This document shows, piece by piece, positions 5,826 through 8,506 of a stretch of DNA of 8,506 bases. Numbering within the stretch: position 1 is the first letter of the stretch; each line of letters begins with the position of its first letter. The notes beneath the pieces are model-generated. The model was not told the DNA's origin and ran no database searches. It was given only the letters and a program-made list of their open reading frames with translations. Source of the stretch: Desulfuromonadaceae bacterium (GTDB lineage Bacteria > Desulfobacterota > Desulfuromonadia > Desulfuromonadales > Geopsychrobacteraceae); contig WTCI01000139.1 in NCBI GenBank assembly GCA_013138655.1, forward strand, positions 1 through 8,506, written 5' to 3'. Position numbers and translations under genes: made by a program.

Positions 5826-7136
5826 TCAGATACCAGCAGCTTCTTCAAGCATTGCAGTGGTAACGGACTTCGGACGCTCGATAGCATAACCGAGAGCACG
5901 GTCCCAAGTGATGTTGGCAAGGCAACCCAAAGCGCGGCCGACACCGAACAGTACAGTGTAGAACTCGTACTGGGTAACACCGTAGTACCACTGGATAACG
6001 CCGGACTGTGCGTCGACGTTCGGCCAGGGGTTCTTGGCTTTGCCATGCTCGGTGAGAACACCAGGAGCAACTTCGAAGATCATCTTGATCAGCTGGAACA
6101 ACGGATAATCTTTGAGACCTTCGGTCTTGAGGCAGAATTCACGCTGTGAGGCATAGCGCGGATCGGTCTTACGCAGAACGGCATGACCGTAGCCCGGGAT
6201 GACCTGACCGGCGTTGAGGGTATCCCACAGGGCCTTCTTGAGACCTTCTTCGGTCGGCACTTCGCCGCCCAGTTTGGCCATGAAGTCCTGGGTCCAACGC
6301 AGTACTTCCTCGTTGGCCAGACCGTGCAGAGGACCTGCCAGGCCGTTGAGGCCGGCGCTGTAGGAATAGTAGGCGTCAGACAGAGCTGAAGCAACCAGGT
6401 GAGTGGTATGAGCAGAAACGTTGCCGGACTCATGGTCAGAGTGCAGGATGAAGTACATCCGTGCAACATCATCATAAGGAGCGTCGATGCCCATCATGCG
6501 AGCGAAGTTACCGCCCATATCCAGCTCAGGATCGGCTTCGATGTGGGTGTCGCCCATGTACTTCATACGATAGATGTAAGCACCGAGAGGACCGAGTTTG
6601 GCCATCATGTTGTTACTATCTTCGTACATATCTTCCCAGCAGGTCATCTTGTTGAACTTGCCGGCTGCATAGTTGCTGGCAAACACGGAGTCACGCTGCA
6701 TGGCGAGGACGCCGGCGGAGAACATGGTCATCGGATGGGTATCGCGGGGCAGGGCACGCAGCACGTCGATGACGTACGCGGGAAGCTGGGAGTTCTGCTT
6801 CCATTCTTCAACAACTTCCAGGGTCTGCTCCATGGTCGGAACATCACCGGTCAGCAACAGATACCAGAAACCTTCCACGTAGGGATAATCGCTGCCCGGG
6901 AATTTCGGCAGGGCGTCGAAAGTCTCAGGAATGGTCATGCCGCGGAAACGGATGCCTTCCATCGGATCAAGATAGGAAATATCAGTGACCAAACTTTTGA
7001 TGCCGCGAGCGCCACCGATAGTTTGTCCGATAGTAACATCACCCAACTTGACATCACCGCACTCTTTAACCAGCTTGGTGACCCGGGGACGATGCTCTGC
7101 AATTTTTTGCGCCAATACTTCTTTCAGTGTCGACAT
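5826..7136 (-). CDS. gltA: Citrate synthase, eukaryote-like type
   Basis: Citrate synthase condenses acetyl-CoA and oxaloacetate to citrate, the entry step of the TCA cycle. The 436-residue product resembles mitochondrial citrate synthase rather than the E. coli enzyme: HSDHESGNVSAHTTHL (232-247), NGLAGPLHGLANEEVL (264-279), GYGHAVLRKTDPR (315-327) and NVDAQSGVI (373-381). The catalytic residues known from the pig enzyme are all present as His271, His318 and Asp375. Geobacteraceae are known to carry this citrate synthase family, which they use for complete acetate oxidation with an electron acceptor. I chose the ATG at 7136 (MSTLKEVLAQK) because AAGGAG lies 8 nt upstream; an in-frame upstream start at 7181 would run through this site. 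The gene has a near-consensus promoter about 215 bp upstream and a strong terminator, so it is probably monocistronic. Confidence 0.97.
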   Translation of the reverse strand: MSTLKEVLAQKIAEHRPRVTKLVKECGDVKLGDVTIGQTIGGARGIKSLVTDISYLDPMEGIRFRGMTIPETFDALPKFPGSDYPYVEGFWYLLLTGDVPTMEQTLEVVEEWKQNSQLPAYVIDVLRALPRDTHPMTMFSAGVLAMQRDSVFASNYAAGKFNKMTCWEDMYEDSNNMMAKLGPLGAYIYRMKYMGDTHIEADPELDMGGNFARMMGIDAPYDDVARMYFILHSDHESGNVSAHTTHLVASALSDAYYSYSAGLNGLAGPLHGLANEEVLRWTQDFMAKLGGEVPTEEGLKKALWDTLNAGQVIPGYGHAVLRKTDPRYASQREFCLKTEGLKDYPLFQLIKMIFEVAPGVLTEHGKAKNPWPNVDAQSGVIQWYYGVTQYEFYTVLFGVGRALGCLANITWDRALGYAIERPKSVTTAMLEEAAGI

Positions 7137-7344
7137 ACTCTCTCTCCTTTTGTGGTGGTAAAAAAGTTTTCGGATGCCCAACGGGCTGAAAAGGAAAAGC
7201 TCCGCAACGCGGAAAAAAACATTTCAACTGCCGCGAAATCGCCCGCCCGAACGGTTTCTTATGCAGCCAATAAAGACGGAAGAAAGGAGCACAGACCAAG
7301 AGAAGCCGCACAGGCATCAAAAAAATCTTCTCTCCCAATTTCCA
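7137..7344 (-). other. Long 5' leader of gltA
   Basis: The promoter at 7351-7379 predicts a leader of about 208 nt. Near its 3' end it holds two short hairpins with GTT loops on the minus strand: TCCGC/GCGGA (7201-7213), followed by GCTTTTCCTTTT, and GCCC/GGGC (7176-7186). No convincing reading frame fills it: a frame starting with TTG near 7338 runs into gltA but has no ribosome binding site and no recognisable product. Confidence 0.5.
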
Positions 7345-7350
7345 AATATT

Positions 7351-7379
7351 GTTCTAGCAACTCATTTCTACCTTGTCAA
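7351..7379 (-). promoter_or_regulatory. gltA promoter
   Basis: On the minus strand a perfect -35 TTGACA (7379-7374) is followed 17 nt later by TAGAAC (7356-7351), preceded by TGC as in an extended -10 element. This is the best promoter in the window and points at gltA. Confidence 0.75.
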
Positions 7380-7386
7380 GCGTATT

Positions 7387-7396
7387 CTGTATACAG
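7387..7396. repeat. Palindrome CTGTATACAG beside the gltA promoter
   Basis: This perfect 10-bp palindrome lies 7 bp upstream of the gltA -35 box and about 65 bp before the dusB promoter. Flanking bases extend it imperfectly. The position suits an activator or repressor site. It lacks the 8-bp spacing of an enterobacterial LexA box. Confidence 0.5.
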
Positions 7397-7404
7397 TATG
7401 CAAA

Positions 7405-7439
7405 AGCCCCGAACAGACAAGAATCATCTTCCAGGGGCT
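7405..7439. repeat. Inverted repeat AGCCCC/GGGGCT
   Basis: Six-base arms at 7405-7410 and 7434-7439 enclose 23 nt. On the minus strand the stem runs into TTTTG, like a weak terminator facing the gltA promoter. On the plus strand a run of seven T follows about 13 nt later. The role is unclear. Confidence 0.35.
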
Positions 7440-7461
7440 GGCAAAATCGGCTATTTTTTTC

Positions 7462-7489
7462 TTGCTTTCACTCCCCATATCCATAAAAT
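7462..7489 (+). promoter_or_regulatory. Possible dusB promoter
   Basis: TTGCTT (7462-7467) and TAAAAT (7484-7489) are spaced by 16 nt. The expected start near 7496 would leave only about 5 nt before the dusB ATG at 7501, so the transcript would be almost leaderless. This fits the lack of a Shine-Dalgarno sequence there. Confidence 0.45.
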
Positions 7490-7500
7490 GCCTAAATATT

Positions 7501-8481
7501 ATGCAGACATCCCCCCTTCGTATCGGCTCCCTGCAACTGGACAACCCAATTATTCTTGCGCCGATGGCCGGCGTTACCAGTCTTCCCTATCGGCGTATTA
7601 TGAAATCATTCGGCGCGTCTCTGGTCTTCACGGAAATGGTCAGTGCCAATGGCCTGATCCGTGATGGACGTAAAACCCGCGAACTGCTGATCAGTTGCCG
7701 GGAAGAGGCCCCTCTCGGGATTCAACTGTTTGGCGATGACCCGCGGGTTCTTGCAGAAGCGACACGGATGATTTCCGACGAGTGCCGGCTGCTCGACATT
7801 AACATGGGCTGCCCGGTCAAAAAAGTCATCCGGAGCGGTGCCGGAAGCGCACTACTGAAAGACCCGGGACGGATTGAAGAAATCGTCACCGCTGTTCGCT
7901 CCGCTTACTCAGGGCCGCTGAGTGTCAAAATCCGCTCCGGTTGGGATGCCGATTCGTGTAATTTTCTGCAGATCGGCCAGATTGTGGAAGCAGCAGGGGC
8001 GGATGCCATCACCCTGCATCCGCGCACCCGCAGTCAAGCATTCAGCGGCAAAGCTGACTGGTCGGAGATCGGTGAACTGAAGTCAAAACTGCGGATCCCG
8101 GTGTTCGGCAGTGGAGACATTTTTACCGCAGAAGATGGCATTCACATGCTCCAACAGACCGGTTGCGATGCACTCATGATTGGCCGCGGCGGCTACGGCA
8201 ACCCCTGGCTGATTCGCGACATCCTCACACTGTTGAACGATGGCGCCCCAACCCCGGTCAGCATCGCAGAAAAACACCGGGTTGCCCTCAAACATCTACA
8301 ACTGCATCGGGAACAATTCGGTGATCAGAAAACTCTCTTTGAAATGCGCAAGCATCTCTGCTGGTACGCACGAGGGCTGACGGGAGCCAGCCGCTTCCGG
8401 GCCACCTTGCAGTTGGTCGGCAACATCGACCGGTTAATCGAACAGGTTGACCTTTTTTTTCACGAGGCAGAAAATAGATGA
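7501..8481 (+). CDS. dusB: tRNA dihydrouridine synthase, DusB/NifR3 type
   Basis: This FMN-dependent enzyme reduces uridines in the tRNA D-loop to dihydrouridine. The 326-residue product (E. coli DusB: 321) has the TIM-barrel signature: ILAPMAGVTSLPYRR (18-32), LLDINMGCPVKKV (97-109) with the catalytic Cys104, SVKIRSGW (141-148) with the flavin-contacting Lys143, LHPRTR (172-177) with His173, FGSGDI (202-207) and DALMIGRGGYGNPW (223-236). The C-terminal helical tRNA-binding domain includes RKHLCWYARG (283-292). I chose the ATG at 7501 because the protein then begins like DusB. The frame stays open upstream to about 7174, but the translation there is low in quality and overlaps the gltA leader. 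No Shine-Dalgarno sequence is visible. The stop overlaps the ATG of a following gene, suggesting translational coupling. Confidence 0.95.
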   Translation: MQTSPLRIGSLQLDNPIILAPMAGVTSLPYRRIMKSFGASLVFTEMVSANGLIRDGRKTRELLISCREEAPLGIQLFGDDPRVLAEATRMISDECRLLDINMGCPVKKVIRSGAGSALLKDPGRIEEIVTAVRSAYSGPLSVKIRSGWDADSCNFLQIGQIVEAAGADAITLHPRTRSQAFSGKADWSEIGELKSKLRIPVFGSGDIFTAEDGIHMLQQTGCDALMIGRGGYGNPWLIRDILTLLNDGAPTPVSIAEKHRVALKHLQLHREQFGDQKTLFEMRKHLCWYARGLTGASRFRATLQLVGNIDRLIEQVDLFFHEAENR

Positions 8482-8506
8482 CCATCAGGATTCAGCCATC
8501 TCCCCA
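8478..8506 (+). CDS. Start of a downstream gene, 3' end outside the window
   Basis: ATGACCATCAGG overlaps the dusB stop by four bases (ATGA), and GAGG lies about 10 nt upstream, so this is probably the next gene of a dusB operon. Only nine codons are visible (MTIRIQPSP). In several proteobacteria dusB/nifR3 is followed by a two-component sensor kinase or by fis, but these residues do not show which, if either, is here. Confidence 0.5.

Noticed and set aside
5223..6149. Plus-strand open frame of about 308 codons over the lipoprotein and gltA ends
   Set aside because: It crosses two real minus-strand genes and a terminator and shows no protein family.
7066..7338. Possible leader-peptide frame in the gltA leader
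   Set aside because: It begins with TTG without a ribosome binding site, overlaps the gltA start and has no repeated regulatory codons.
7387..7396. CTGTATACAG as a LexA (SOS) box
   Set aside because: The CTG and CAG half-sites are too close for the enterobacterial LexA spacing, and citrate synthase is not an SOS gene.
6399..7664. Long plus-strand open frame across gltA
   Set aside because: It is the shadow of the high-bias gltA coding strand; the translation has no recognisable domain and the opposite strand encodes a clear citrate synthase.

Overview
This window looks like ordinary chromosomal DNA from a deltaproteobacterium of the Desulfuromonadales (Geobacter/Desulfuromonas-like). Three things suggest this: a 436-residue eukaryote-type citrate synthase, which is characteristic of the Geobacteraceae and relatives; a long-form HflX with an extra N-terminal domain; and a FabI with the Geobacter-like start MGLMTGKRG. 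The species cannot be named from the sequence. Composition looks even, and I see no mobile elements, tRNA or rRNA genes, or CRISPR arrays.

Layout: the left part is on the minus strand and reads right to left. It holds a COG1092 PUA-domain rRNA methyltransferase of the RlmI/RlmK type (3192 to 1987), a terminator, fabI (1798 to 1031), a second terminator, and the first 314 codons of hflX (944, running off the window). Divergent from the methyltransferase gene are two plus-strand genes: an unrecognised helical protein with a possible helix-turn-helix (3317-3982), and a UbiE-like SAM methyltransferase with its own promoter (4065-4907). The latter ends at a strong terminator. Facing it on the minus strand is a glycine-zipper OmpA-family lipoprotein (5690 to 5004). 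Upstream of that lies gltA (7136 to 5826), with its own terminator, a consensus-like promoter and a leader of about 208 nt. Divergent from gltA is dusB (7501-8481), which overlaps by 4 bp the start of a further gene that leaves the window.

The genes are mostly single transcription units with their own promoters or terminators. Several concern the translation machinery: HflX (ribosome-splitting GTPase), the COG1092 rRNA methyltransferase and DusB (tRNA dihydrouridine). The others serve fatty acid synthesis (FabI), the TCA cycle (GltA) and the envelope (OmpA-type lipoprotein).

I found no convincing undescribed multi-gene system. The best leads are at the level of single proteins and regulatory sites: a JAMM/RadC-like motif in the HflX N-terminal extension; a COG1092 methyltransferase lacking the motif VI cysteine of RlmI; an uncharacterised 221-residue protein; a palindrome beside the gltA promoter; and an apparently near-leaderless dusB transcript.
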